From Serilophus lunatus (taxonomy: Eukaryota > Chordata > Aves > Passeriformes > Eurylaimidae): 64,000 bases of DNA. Of the stretch, positions 39,360 to 50,324 are shown piece after piece. Location: the NCBI GenBank assembly GCA_013399895.1, contig VXBA01001640.1:62001-126000 (forward strand), given 5' to 3'. The position numbers and the translations under genes are program-made. Under the pieces are notes generated by a model. The model was not told where the DNA came from and made no database searches. It was given only the letters and a program-made list of their open reading frames with translations. Within the stretch, counting starts at the first letter, position 1, and each line of letters starts with the position of its first letter.

Positions 39360-40195
39360 CACGAGAGAAATGTGTGGAGTCACGCTGCGGGGCCTGCAAG
39401 TGAGGAGGACAGGGAGCTGTGTGCTTCCTCCCCCGGACCAGAAGCCAAAGAAGAGAGGGAGGGCTGTTGTTATCGGCTTTTTAAGCCCTCTAGTTCTTGC
39501 GCGAATCTCGCTGCCTTCTTCCGGGCCAAACTGTCTCTCCGTTGGTCAGCGGTGCCGAGCCCCGCCTTGTTTCCGGCGTTTTCCCACCGAAAAACCACAC
39601 GCTCAGGGCCCGAGCGCCATCTTTGTTTTCACGCCGCGGCATTTCGGGGACGGCCCACCGTGACTGCCGCCCCTCTGTGCAGCCATTGCTAGCACGGTGC
39701 CAGGGCCAGACCCCTGCCGCTGTCCACAAGCAGCTGCCACGCTCAGGTTCCTGACTGTGGCTGCTCCGGGGCTGCCGTGCCGGCACTCGCAGCATGTCTG
39801 CTTGCAAGCCAGGAGCTGCCAGGACTGCACTCGCTGTGCCATCCCGCTGCCGCCTGCAGGCACACCGGGGCTTCCCCCCCAGCCATGCTCTTGGGCTGCT
39901 GCACCGCGAGACAGTTCCAGGGCCACGCCTGCTGGCGGCTGGCAATTGGCACCGTGGCTGCCACCGCCCGGCCCGTGGGGACCAGGACTGGCACTGGCTG
40001 TGGCCCCGTGCTCCTGGGAGGGCAAGCAGGAGCGACATTCCTCCCGGCCCCAGCCCAGGAATGGCAGGCAGGAGCAAAAGCCCTCCTGGCCCCAGTCTGG
40101 GAACGGCAGGCAGGAGCGAGGGCTATCCCGGTCCCCACCTGGCCTGGGGAGAGCTGGGGACGGGGGAGCAGTATCTCAAGGGAAAACAGAATTTT
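39360..40195. promoter_or_regulatory. CpG-island-like core (presumed U3)
   Basis: Dense CpG dinucleotides by inspection (for example CGCGAATCTCG, GGTGCCGAGCCCCGCC, CACGCCGCGGCATTTCGG, CACCGCCCGGCCCG), roughly one per 15 bp, against almost none in the surrounding kilobases. Retention of CpG suggests either a young insertion not yet eroded by methylation or protection from methylation. Confidence 0.7.
40026..40151 (+). repeat. Three tandem 42-bp units
   Basis: Units at 40026-40067, 40068-40109 and 40110-40151, each beginning GCAGGAGC. The first two end GGAATGGCAG and GGAACGGCAG, and share CCTCC(C/T)GGCCCCAG in the middle. The third is more diverged after GTCCCCACCTGG. The period is a multiple of three, so every reading frame stays open through it. 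Confidence 0.85.
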
Positions 40196-40269
40196 ACAGT
40201 TGAGTGAGCCCTTCTTACACTCCCTTCCCCCCCTGCAAAAGCCCAAGGACCCCCTTTCAAACTGCCACA

Positions 40270-41433
40270 CACATACACTATATAAACCAAGTATTCTAAT
40301 GTAATATGGCTGTCAGACTCAAATTATCTACAGTGAGGGAGATCTAGGTTTGGTATAACCTTTAATCTGTGTCCAGTTGTACATACTACTACACATTGCA
40401 TATAGGAGTTATATTGCTGTTAAATCAATATCTATTCTAGACCTGCATTGTGCAATGGTATATCTGTGAAGATTATAATGAAGCCAGCTCTGTTTTGTTT
40501 CTGTGAGTTTGTTTGCTTAGGTATATTCCTGGCTATAGCCTAATCTGATGACATTTTGGCTAATGATATCACTTGTCTCCTGTGATAAAGCATCTTATGC
40601 CACTAGTGAAATACGACTTAAGATGTAGAATGCAGTTGCTATTGGACCAGCTGAGTTCTTGCCTGTGCCATGAACCAACAAGCATCGTGCAAATGAAGCA
40701 TAAAATATGTGGTGCAGGGTAATTTTTGCTTTAGCCAAATGTAAGGCCTCCATGTATGGCAGTGCATACAGGTCAAAACATCCACCTGGCATCCAGCACT
40801 AGATCTCTAATGAAAACTTCTTTTGGAACCAGAAATGCAGAATTTCATCCTAGAAACCCCCCCTGAATTTGTTTCTACTTATACCAGTTACACACTATAA
40901 TAATATTATGAAAATGGGAAATTACTAGTGATTTCTTTGATGTCCTGGGACCTTGTCAGAACAAATCCTTTAATTGCATGTGGTAGAGCATCGTGTGATG
41001 TCATTGAAATAGTTTGTTCATTGTCCCAGGCTCCTGGAACTCAAATTAAGCTAATAAAACACCATATCCAGCTGACAGCAAACACTTCTCATTTGGAAAT
41101 ACTTTATTATGTACAAAAGCAATGGACTGACATTTGATACAAGTAATTAAGGGTGGCTGTGTTACCAAGAAGAAAAGTATTAGTAGCCTTTGAAAAATAC
41201 TTGAGAAGGCTTTCAAAATGTCAGGTTTTTTAAAAAATCATGTGCTAGTGGATCTATTAAAATGATATATGAAGTATTGCTAAGTTTTTCTTCTAGGAAA
41301 GGATAGAGAAATAGAGAACTCTTATGGACTTTGGCTTAGAATGTGACTCTTTATTAAGAATCTTCATTTCTTATTGGAAAATAAACACTGAATGCAACAA
41401 ACACAGAACTTTTTACATGAGCTATCAATATTG
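40270..41433. other. Unique DNA, possible conserved non-coding blocks
   Basis: No gene recognised. The stretch 40440-41130 contains few homopolymers and several GATAA, TGACATTT, CAGCTGAC and TAATTGC-like words, a texture often seen in vertebrate enhancers. This is an impression only. Confidence 0.45.
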
Positions 41434-41560
41434 AAAACAAAACCAACCAAAACCCACAAAACAAAAAACCCAGCCAACCAAACAAAAACCAAACCCCAAA
41501 CCAAATCATGTGGGAAAGTGTTTCATTCCACCTGCCAAAAAAAAAAAAAAAAGAAAAAAG
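41434..41560 (+). repeat. A/C-rich low-complexity tract and A run
   Basis: 41434-41506 consists of A and C with few G (AAAACCAACCAAAACCC, CCAACCAAACAAAAACC), followed after about 30 bp by a run of 16 A and AAGAAAAAAG. It is the strand mirror of the T/G-rich tract at 16.4 kb and causes the lysine/threonine-rich frame beginning at 41392. Confidence 0.8.
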
Positions 41561-44500
41561 TAAAATTGCCTGATTTCATTGTCTGTTGTGGAGATAAGGA
41601 GCCAGCTAGCTGGAGCATGCTAGGGAGCTTGCATTGGCTTTCTGAGTGGGCGTACAAAGCATTTCTGTTACTGATTGCTAAGATGGGTTATTCTTGAATG
41701 TCACCATGCAGATATTGCAATATAACTGAAACTCGTAAGTTAGAGAATGCAAAAACTTTCAACCCTCTACAAATGAAAGGCCACTTTATCCTTGTTTAAG
41801 ATACATAAATATGCATGTGTGCATACATAAATGTGTGTATACATACGTATTTATATGTGTATATATTTATGTCTTTACATATGCACGTCCAGAATGGATG
41901 TATGGAAATATACCACTAGTGATTAAAAAAGATGGGGCATATAATTAACTTATGTCATAACTGACTTAATTCTAAAACTTCTGCCTTTTTAGATGTAGAC
42001 AGAGAAGTAAAGGAGAATCTCATAAAGCTGACAATCATCTCAGCAGTGACTGCTGATAGCAATGTGCTTATTTCAGATGGGTGATTTATATATCTGTATC
42101 AGTGCTTTGACATTAAACACTCAGGTTCAGAAACAAAAATGCCACCCTTGAACAAAAAGTACTGGAAATCTATATATAATATATTATCATATATCTAGTA
42201 CTAAACCTCAGTCCATGCTCAATATTGATCTTCTCCAATAAACTGCCTGTGTTCAAGCATATAATGTGAATTACATCTAATTATTGGGCTAGATGTTTGC
42301 TTCTCTTTCCTTATACTCCTACTGTCTCATTGAAAAAGAAAATTTTCACTTAATTTTAAAATGTGCATTTTAGAATTTCATTCAAAGCCATTTAATTTTC
42401 ATACACTCAAAGTTGGTTTATATTTTAACTCCAAGCTTTATTTTTCTTTACTCTTTATTTCTCTGTTCTTGTTTTGATTTCCTTATAACAATTTCTGTCA
42501 TTATGCATAGTTATATAAGGAAGCTGTGGAGAAATAGTTCTCTAAATGTGGAACCATATAACAATGTCTTCCCTTTAATTAGTTACTAGAAAATTAGATG
42601 TTGTGTGATACTGAATAATAATTGGCTTCACATCTAGCTGCAGCTCTGGTCATCTTCAAGGAAGTATTCTGTGCCCCAATCCTTTATCGCCCATCCCCTG
42701 TGATCTCCCACCTATCCTAAGATATTAGTTGGTTGGAAGCTTTGAAGGAAGCATAGATGTTTACAATAACAATCACGCTCCTGGAATAGTTCATAGTTTT
42801 TCAAGACAGTGATTAAACCAAGGACTTAATCAAAATTACTTGAAGAAAATGTTTTCCAACTTGTTTGTTTCCTCTGGGTTTTTTCCCACTAAGGGAAAAT
42901 GTTACTTGTGTAACTGGGTCAAGAAACAGGGGAGGGTGTTCTTTCAGATGAGGTACCTTTTCCAAAAGATGTTCATTGAAAGGAAAGGAAAACCCTTCCA
43001 AATTTGTATTTGAAGTAGTATTGCAACAGCTACTTAGCCTCTTCATCTTATTTTTACTTAAGTACCTTTTATGCCACACCACTCACTTACAGGACTGTGT
43101 GCATTCAGAGGTCACGTGTGTCACTAAATGTTCCTGTACTACTGACTTTTCTCTGCCTGATATAGTCTGTGGCATCACAAAATAGTTAGCAAGGGAAATA
43201 AGGAAATGTTTTTTTCTTTTCCCAGTTGTAAAACAGAAATGAAGCCTCATAACTCTTAAAGAGCAAACAGTAAGGAAGCATAAAGAAATCTGCCTTTTTG
43301 TACAAAGAAGACAGCTTTAAAAACCCCTTGTTTACGACCTTATAATACAAGAAGCATTTTCTGAACAATTGGTTCATGAATTCTTTTTTCACAAATATAG
43401 CTCATTAACAACCTCTGTCAGGCACTGTGGGTGCTATTCCATCTCAATCCAGTAACTGTCTGTTGAGACTCCTTGAGCCAACTCATCTGCAGGCAGTTCT
43501 TCTATATGGAGTGAAGTGACATAAACAAAGAACGGTTCTCTTTTCTAAGTATGATCAAAATTTCATTGAAAACCAAGTTATTTTTCCTTGAATTATATTG
43601 CTTTATGAGATAGCTTTTGCACATTTGAGTGATATGGAGGATAAGGACCAGCTTGTATTGATATATGTGCCCTTACATACTGCCATTGGATGAATCTTTC
43701 AGGCTAGAAAAACTTTCTGCAGCAGCCATTGAATCACAAGGCCTGCTAAGATACACATTTATTTCAACAACTGTTTTTTTTTTTTATGTATCTTTGGATC
43801 ATACCTGAGGGTACCAAATAGTGACATACAAGCATAAATTGTTTACCTGACAGTCTTACCCTCTTCTGGAGAGCCTTACTGTTGAGTGTACTGTTTCAGG
43901 ACACCAGCTTCACTGACATTCATACTGAAAAACAACTACTGAGCTTTCACATGCTGTCTGTACCTTCCAAAACAAAGTTGCTGTGACTGGACCTCCATGT
44001 GAATGCCAAAACCCACTTAAAAGCCATCTAACAGAACACAACAATTTGAGTGTCTCATCATGCGTAAACTGGTGGGATCCTCAGTGGACACCTCTGCCAA
44101 ATTGCATTTACTTAATAGCTGTGCTTTTAAGTCACAGGGAAGTGTGCAGCAGCTGCTCACCTGGTAGAAGAGGAGTGTTTTCTACTGAATGGCGGTCTGA
44201 GACTCTGGAGTTTTGGCAGGCTTTTCATTTCCTTGCAGTTACATGTTTCATACCTTGCAGTTTTCCTCTATTCCATCTTATTTCTCAATGTGGTGTCAGG
44301 AACATGACTCAGGGGTTTTGTGTCAATAACTCTTGATATGACAGCCCACACAGCTGTGTTCTGGGGGTTCTAGTGTACTGCTTGAGGAGGCTTATGCACT
44401 TTCTTGAACTCTTCTCATTCAGTCTTATGGGTACTAGCTGATAGAGCCATATTCAATATTCAAGCACTTCTACCTGTTTGAGTATGGCCCTTTTACTTTT

Positions 44501-45965
44501 CTACTACTGCTCCTACTGCTGAATAATCTCCCACAAGCTAAAAATATCTGTTCTTTATCAAGCTGTTTTAAACCTTTTACCTCTACTGTGGATTTGTGCC
44601 ATACCCTGGGCAGTCTGGCAACTAAGAAACAGCCTTAGTCTGTCCCAGGATCTCAAGGTACTGATGTACTTCAGTGAACAGCTGATTTATTTTTCTAAAT
44701 GTAAGATTTGACTTGGGTAATAAAACATATCCAAGTCATGTCTGGAGTTTTAGTATAGCTTCAGATCAAATAGGAAGTAATTTTAAAGTAATCCACCATT
44801 ATCATTACAACTCAATCTCTGGAAAAACAAAAGCTGAAAGTAACAAAGGAAATGAGACTAAGTCATTAAGACTTCCCTATGCCTTTCTTTTATTTTACTG
44901 AACAGAACATTATGAGTCTCCATTTTTTTTTCCTATTTTCCCCAAGCAGGAATAGACATTCAAGGACAATTTTCTTAAAATTAGCTGTGGAAAGTGAATG
45001 CTATCTAGTTGCTAAGAGGTAACTATTTGTCTCTCTAATGAAAGGCCACTTTGGCTGCTTCACATAAAAGACCCCAGTTATAGATTTCTGTAGTCACATT
45101 TTACCATTTTTACCTACCCTACATAATAGGCTAGCAAAAGCTTTTATACATCAGCACATATTATTAGATTTAAACTAAAAGCAATTCTGCCAAAACAAGA
45201 ACTCTGAACAATGTTGTTTGTCCTTCAGACTTGTGCATTGTCTTAGGAAAAAAAATTCCTTGGAAATTTTGAAAGAAACGAAGGAGAAGGAAGGCAAAGG
45301 AGAAAGAAATTCTGTATGATCAGACTCAAGTATCTAAATATGTGTATGTTGTATGCTATGGTACAATTTTATTGTCAAAAAGCAGTAAAATGTGTGTGGC
45401 AGGTTCAGGAAAGAGGAAAGTTTAGTTTTGGGGCAGACAGAGATGGTCATTCTCCAAGGCTGTAGAGAGTATTAAGTTTTTGAAAAATTAAAGTATGCTG
45501 TTCTCTCTCACACGTTCAAAATCAGTTTTCTCCTGTAAGATTTCTCTTCATGGATCCTAAGAAACTCCACAGGTGAAAGAACCTAAATTGCTTCTTTCAG
45601 TGTTCTATCTGTGTACTGAACTCTATATTCAAAGACAAGACTGAATCAGCACTGATATGGTAGATTAAAGTCTCAGAAAACCTATAAAATGAGTCAAAAG
45701 GAAGAAAATAAAAAGTCCATAATGGTATGTCAGCAGCTAAAACTCTATTTTTGAGTCCCCTCGCACTGCTAGCTCTGGTTCTTTTTTCACTCTGGTTGCT
45801 TGAAAACAGAGCAAATCTAAAAGAGCACCATTTTACAGTGAATATTACTCAACAGAGACCCAGGTCTGGATATATCAGTCTCTGGTAGACATGCAAGGTC
45901 CCTTCTTAGATTTGACTAAGTAAAAGCTGGCTGAATCGATCTTAAGCTCATAGTTATCTCATTGT
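41561..45965. other. Unique AT-rich DNA
   Basis: No gene recognised. 41797-41884 is a TA/TG-rich low-complexity segment (ATACATAAATATGCATGTG, GTATATATTTATG). The 117-codon frame at 43983-44336 has no family resemblance, no splice signals at its ends and ordinary local composition. Confidence 0.55.
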
Positions 45966-46260
45966 AACAGAAGAATATAACACAGGTAGCCCCAAAATGC
46001 CAGGCAGTCAAAGAACTTAGGAAAAAATTATTTTTCAAAGGCAAGAACACTGGCTAACAGCATGTGTACATGCCAGGCATGAAAGAAAACAAAACGTTTT
46101 CCTGTCCAAGCCTTCTTAACAGTGTGCCTCCCCCTGCTTGTGGGGGCTCCAAAGTCATCTGTGAAACAGTTACCTTTCAGGGAATAACTGCTCTAAAAGG
46201 CTGCAGAGGGGAAGAAATCCAAGGCTAAGCCTCCCAGCTACCAAAAGTCTTTTGAACAAA
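45966..46260. repeat. Dispersed repeat of unknown family, copy A
   Basis: Matches copy B (48786-49140) in the same orientation through ordered blocks: ACAGGTAGCCC, GGCAAGAACAC, CCAGGCATGAAAG, AAAACGTTTTCCTGTCCAAG, CTTGTGGGGGCTCC, GTGAAACAGTTA, CAGGGA, GAAATCCAAGG, AAGCCTC, AAAGTCTT. Similarity is roughly 70 percent by eye with small indels. It is not CR1 and not the ERVL-type LTR seen elsewhere here. Orientation is unknown. Confidence 0.7.
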
Positions 46261-47007
46261 AAGAGAAATCTTTAAATCAACCTATCTCCTTGCCATTTCT
46301 TGCACAAGGTCCACTCATCTCCCTACAGTCTTGTTATAGATGTCTTAAAATTCTAAATTATCCCTGATGCTTTTGTACAACTTAAACCATCTTGCTTATG
46401 AAAATAATCTCCCTGATTAATTAGTTGTTTTGATTCTCTAACCCTACAGATACTTATTTCAGAAAACAAGGCACTAACTATTAACAAATCTACAAAGTCA
46501 CTGCTGTGGTCTGTGAGGCATCTGTACAGAAGCATCTCACTTACAGTGAGTAACTGTGCACTAAGTGGTCACTTCTGAGAGCTCAAAGAAGGTAATCACA
46601 CTAGCGTGTCTGTCCTGTCCTTGCTCACAATAGTACTACCATGAGTTGGATAAGAGACTGTTTTCATTTTGGAAAAAAAAATAGGGCATTCGAAATGTTT
46701 TATTTCTTCTCAAAGTATTTGGCTGGGAAGAATATCGGGGACCTTTTTAGGGTCCAGGTTTCTTCTCTCCTGGCCCACTCAAATGACCATCTCATACACC
46801 TGCTGCACAGACCAGCATGGGAGCCTGGTTTTTCTCCATGTCATTCTGCTTTCTTCAGTAGCCACACAAATGGTGAAAACTAAGTTACCTAATGATACCT
46901 AATGTCTCACCTTACTTAGATTTTGAATCATTAAATCCCCACAGCACACTGACGTTATGTTTACTGTCTTTTCTAACTCTTTGATACATTTTCTTGCAAA
47001 CAAACGG
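46261..47007. other. Unique AT-rich DNA
   Basis: Nothing recognised between repeat copy A and the assembly gap. Confidence 0.55.
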
Positions 47008-47050
47008 NNNNNNNNNNNNNNNNNNNNNNNNNNNNNNNNNNNNNNNNNNN
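47008..47050. other. Assembly gap of 43 N
   Basis: 43 consecutive N. The sequence to the left ends CAAACAAACGG and to the right begins in a G-rich tract, so the missing part is probably G-rich simple repeat. Confidence 0.99.
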
Positions 47051-47075
47051 GGGGGGTGTGGGGGTGTGGGGGGGG
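47051..47075 (+). repeat. G-rich GGGGTGT simple repeat at gap edge
   Basis: GGGGGGTGTG GGGGTGTGGG GGGGG (continuous): blocks of five to eight G separated by TGT, able to form a G-quadruplex. Probably the reason the assembly breaks here. Confidence 0.9.
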
Positions 47076-48785
47076 TTACCAAATTAATTTTCATGTATAT
47101 GTGTGTGTGTTGAAGTATTAGTTTGGCAATCAAAGATTTTTTTTTGGAAACAAATCCTGAATGCAACTGATGTGAGTTGCTAATATTTGCTTTATCTTAT
47201 TTCTGTATTATTCTGCTATTATGCTCTAAAAACTTTTTTAAAAAAATTAAAAAGGCAACCAAGTGTAATTAAAAATATTTGTTATCAAAAGAAAAACAAA
47301 CAAAACTGCAATTCCACAAAAAACCCCTCCTGACCCCGCCGAAAAACCCAGTTGAAAACACATCTTGTTTCATTTATTCAAGTGACATCTACTGCTGCTT
47401 ACTTGACTTGAGGACTGATATAAAAGTTAATTTCTGTTTTAAAAAAGTGCTTTTTGTAATAGGCTTTTGGTTTTATTGAAGGAATAAAGGTAACAAAAAA
47501 AAAAGTGTGTATTCTTTGGAAGACAAGTTACTGAATTCATAACTCCCCCATCATTATTTTGCACAGGAGCTAGAATACTGTTTTCAAGCAGTGTAAATTA
47601 GTACTATGCCACCCTAATGTGTATGTTTGATGTTCTCCTGATCCTGTATATTGTATGACTGCTGCAGTTTACCTATTCGACAATGGACTGTATCCTAAAA
47701 CTACAGTCGATCTAGCCAAAAACTAAAGTACAAAAGTAAATTTAGAAACATCCCTTGACAGACATTAATGTGATAATTGTTGTACTGAGTAGAATATCTC
47801 TGTAGCTGAGAAAATAACATAGACCTGATGTTTTTGACTAAAAGTTCTTTATTAGTGATACAAGAAGTTTTAACTGGAAATCTTTGAACTGTTTTCTGTA
47901 ATCTCTTTCTGTAATGTCTGCATTGTAGAATAGATCCTGCATTTTAATGTACCCTTTTTCAGCAGTATCACATTGGCTGAGATGCATGCTCATGTTCTAT
48001 AACATACTGATAGCATGATGCAAGCAATGTTAGTGGATGTTTTAACAGTAAAATAGCTGGAGGTCTGTAATACTTTGAGGCTAAAGGTTCTTGCAGCCCA
48101 ATGCAATGTTCAAAATATCTACAGTAGAATGGGCTTTGTTCGTTGTTTAATCGCGCATTGAATCTAAATTTTCTGAAAACAAGACTGTAGCATTCTGTAA
48201 AGTCTCATTTGATAGCATCCCCATCTAAATGACCTATCACATTCTGTCTCTTATTTAGCAGCTTCTTGTTGCAAAACTCTAATTTTAGCAGCACAACTCA
48301 GCTATTCTAGGAGTTGAGCTGCAGATTTAGGAAACAATATTGATGGCATATGATTTCTATTTCCCACTCCTTGGCACATAAGAACCATAAACAATCCTGT
48401 GTTTAATATTTTTGTAATTTTTATAGTGTGTTTGGAAGACGTTTCTGCCAGAATATATGAAATAACTGGGACACTATACAGATAAATGTGCTCTTTTAGC
48501 ACTTGTGAGTTGTAGTTGTAACAGAAATTGCTACAAATAGAACTGTTAACACAGTGTATAGTGAGCCAGTCTGTGAAACTCCCCTGGTATATTAAAATCA
48601 ATGGGTTTGGAATTGGCTCTCATGTTTCTCATATAATCCCATTTTAGTGTAAAATTCCACGTTGGAATTTAGCATAATCTTCTTCTAGGGCTAAAATGAA
48701 AAAACTTAAAGTTTTAAACATAAAGTTTTAAAGTTACTCGAATCAATCATTGCAACGTAGTGCTCTTTTACTACAGTAACACAAT
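47076..48785. other. Unique AT-rich DNA
   Basis: Nothing recognised. An A/C-rich patch (about 47285-47350) explains the short frame there. If repeat copies A and B are the two ends of one old element, this span and 46261-47007 would be its interior, but no viral or transposase code is visible. Confidence 0.5.
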
Positions 48786-49140
48786 GTGAAGGAAAGATAA
48801 TACAGGTAGCCCTAAATTCCAGGTAGTGGGAGGATTTGGGAAAATGTATTTCTAAAGGTGAGAACACTAAAAAACTAAAGAACATTAAAGCTAACCATTC
48901 TCTCAATGCCAAACACCAGGCATGAAAAGAATGCAAAATGTTTTCCTCTCCAAGTCTTCTTTATGCCTTGCCTGGCCTCCCTTGTGGGGGCTCCAAGGTT
49001 GTGTGTGAAAAAGTTATATTTCCAGGGATTTAACTTGTCTGCAAGGAAGAGAGAGACATCCAAGGAAGGGGAGACATCCAAGCCATTTGTGGGAAAAAAT
49101 AAAAGAAAGCCTCTTCCAGGCAGGAAAGACTTCTAAGCGA
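48786..49140. repeat. Dispersed repeat of unknown family, copy B
   Basis: Second copy of the 45966-46260 repeat: ACAGGTAGCCC, GGTGAGAACAC, CCAGGCATGAAAAG, AAAATGTTTTCCTCTCCAAG, CTTGTGGGGGCTCC, GTGAAAAAGTTA, CAGGGA, GACATCCAAGG (duplicated), AAGCCTC, AAAGACTT. It carries an extra 30 bp or so between the AGAACAC and CCAGGCATG blocks, and a partial duplication of the GAGACATCCAAG word. Confidence 0.7.
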
Positions 49141-49162
49141 AATAAACCCTAACTCCTCATAA

Positions 49163-49440
49163 TATTTTTTAAATAATAACAATAACAATAATAATAACAA
49201 CAATAACAATACCAAACCCAATAATAATATATTTATTGCATATATATTAAATATATAAATAGATATATAACTATATTACATATTATATTTTGTATTATAT
49301 TTATATAGTATTATATTTATATATAATATATATTATTTATATCATATACTATATTTATAAAATAAATAAATATAAATATATAAAATACATAACTATAATT
49401 TAAATATTAAAAATATAAAATAATAATAATGATATTTTAT
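49163..49440. repeat. (AAT/AAC)n microsatellite followed by AT-only tract
   Basis: 49173-49213 is an interrupted AAT/AAC trinucleotide repeat. From about 49219 to 49440 the sequence is almost only A and T (ATATATTAAATATATAAAT and similar). The trinucleotide part makes the poly-leucine frame on the minus strand. Very low melting stability; no coding role. Confidence 0.9.
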
Positions 49441-49675
49441 TAAAATAAATTATTTTCTGCACTTATGATATAAAAGTTCTTGTAGGCAGCATTTTAAAGA
49501 TAAAGAAAAGCACACAATAGGAGATTAAAATGTCAAAAAAAAAAGAGTTAGATAAAAAGGATCTATTTTTTGGGGAAAGGGGTTACCCTACAGCAATATG
49601 CTGAAGAAAAAATGGCAGGAAAAAAATACACAATCTATCTAAAAGGTACAGTGTATCTCTGACACTTCAATAATT
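49441..49675. other. Unique AT-rich DNA
   Basis: Nothing recognised; it may include diverged upstream CR1 sequence belonging to the tail that follows. Confidence 0.5.
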
Positions 49676-49878
49676 CTTTACTGTGAGGGTGTGAGGCAGT
49701 GGAACAGGATGCCAAGAGAATATGTGGATATTTCCCCCCTGGAAGTGTTCAAGGCCAGGTTGGGTGAGGCTCTGTGCAGCCTGGTCTAGTGAAAGGCACC
49801 GCTGCACACAGCATGGATATTGGAACAAGACGATCTTTTGACTTCCTGCCGCCTCGAGCCATTCCATGATTCTATGAT
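49676..49878 (+). mobile_element. CR1 LINE 3' end fragment
   Basis: Matches the terminal 200 bp of CR1: CTGTGAGGGTGTGAGGCAGTGGAACAGGATGCC, TGGAAGTGTTCAAGGCCAGGTTGG, GCAGCCTGGTCTAGTG, then a diverged stretch and GAGCCATTCCATGATTCTATGAT at the end. It is 5'-truncated with no coding sequence. Its tail differs from the 50.3- and 60.8-kb copies, so it is a separate insertion and subfamily. Confidence 0.88.
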
Positions 49879-50324
49879 AGTTTCCTATAGCTCTGTACTT
49901 ATCAACTTCATGGACTTTAGAGTATTCCTAGAAGAAACAAGAGTTACTATTGCTCGTACACTTCAACAACATTGACTTTCGAGGACTTCTCTAAATTTTG
50001 TTGTTATAACTAGGATTGGTTTATGGTATATGTACATCCTTATTTCATTCAGTAATTGTTTTTCAATACTAGTTTTGCTGATTCCTCATTCTGTGCTACC
50101 TGTGTTTCCCTATCCCCATCACAGTTTGGACCTCAGAATCTGAAAGTGAGCTTCTCCTTAGGGCTGAAAAATGAAAGTAACTTCAGTCTAAAAAAAATCT
50201 GGTTTTGGAATACTTTCTAATGAGATCAGTCAGTGTTAGCCCTTTCGTGATACAGTGGATTCCAGCCTTTGCTATACCATCACAGCTTTCTCCTGACACT
50301 GCCTGGTATGCCTGTATTGATTCT
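49879..50324. other. Unique DNA between two CR1 copies
   Basis: No gene recognised. The last 100 bp or so may be unrecognisable CR1 endonuclease sequence continuing into the following element. Confidence 0.5.

Larger units (their letters stand above)
38985..40269 (-). mobile_element. GC-rich solo LTR-like element, class uncertain (ERVK- or ERV1-type LTR suspected)
   Basis: A 1285-bp island of high GC and dense CpG in AT-rich DNA. Read on the minus strand it begins TGTGGCAGTTTGAAAGGGGG and ends GGTTCACACCACCACA, so the ends form the short inverted repeat TGTGG...CCACA typical of LTRs. AATAAACTGTTCACC (minus strand, signal at 39075-39070) lies about 85 bp before the end, preceded by a T-rich U5/R-like stretch (TTTTGTGTTTTTCTGTGTG). 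A TTAAAA TATA-like word sits near 39484-39479. Flanks CATAT (left) and CACAT (right) are a possible imperfect 5-bp duplication. No internal viral region adjoins either end. The open frames on both strands here reflect scarcity of stops, not genes. The alternative is a CpG-island promoter of an unannotated gene. Confidence 0.6.

Noticed and set aside
39490..40304. Several overlapping frames of 110-195 codons on both strands
   Set aside because: All lie in the CpG-rich LTR-like element where stop codons are scarce, and they occur on both strands at once. The 42-bp tandem units keep every frame open. There is no family resemblance or exon structure.
43983..44336. 117-codon plus-strand frame
   Set aside because: No splice signals, no recognisable domain, average base composition.
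49030..49221. Poly-leucine frame on the minus strand resembling a signal peptide
   Set aside because: Translation of the AAT/AAC trinucleotide repeat.
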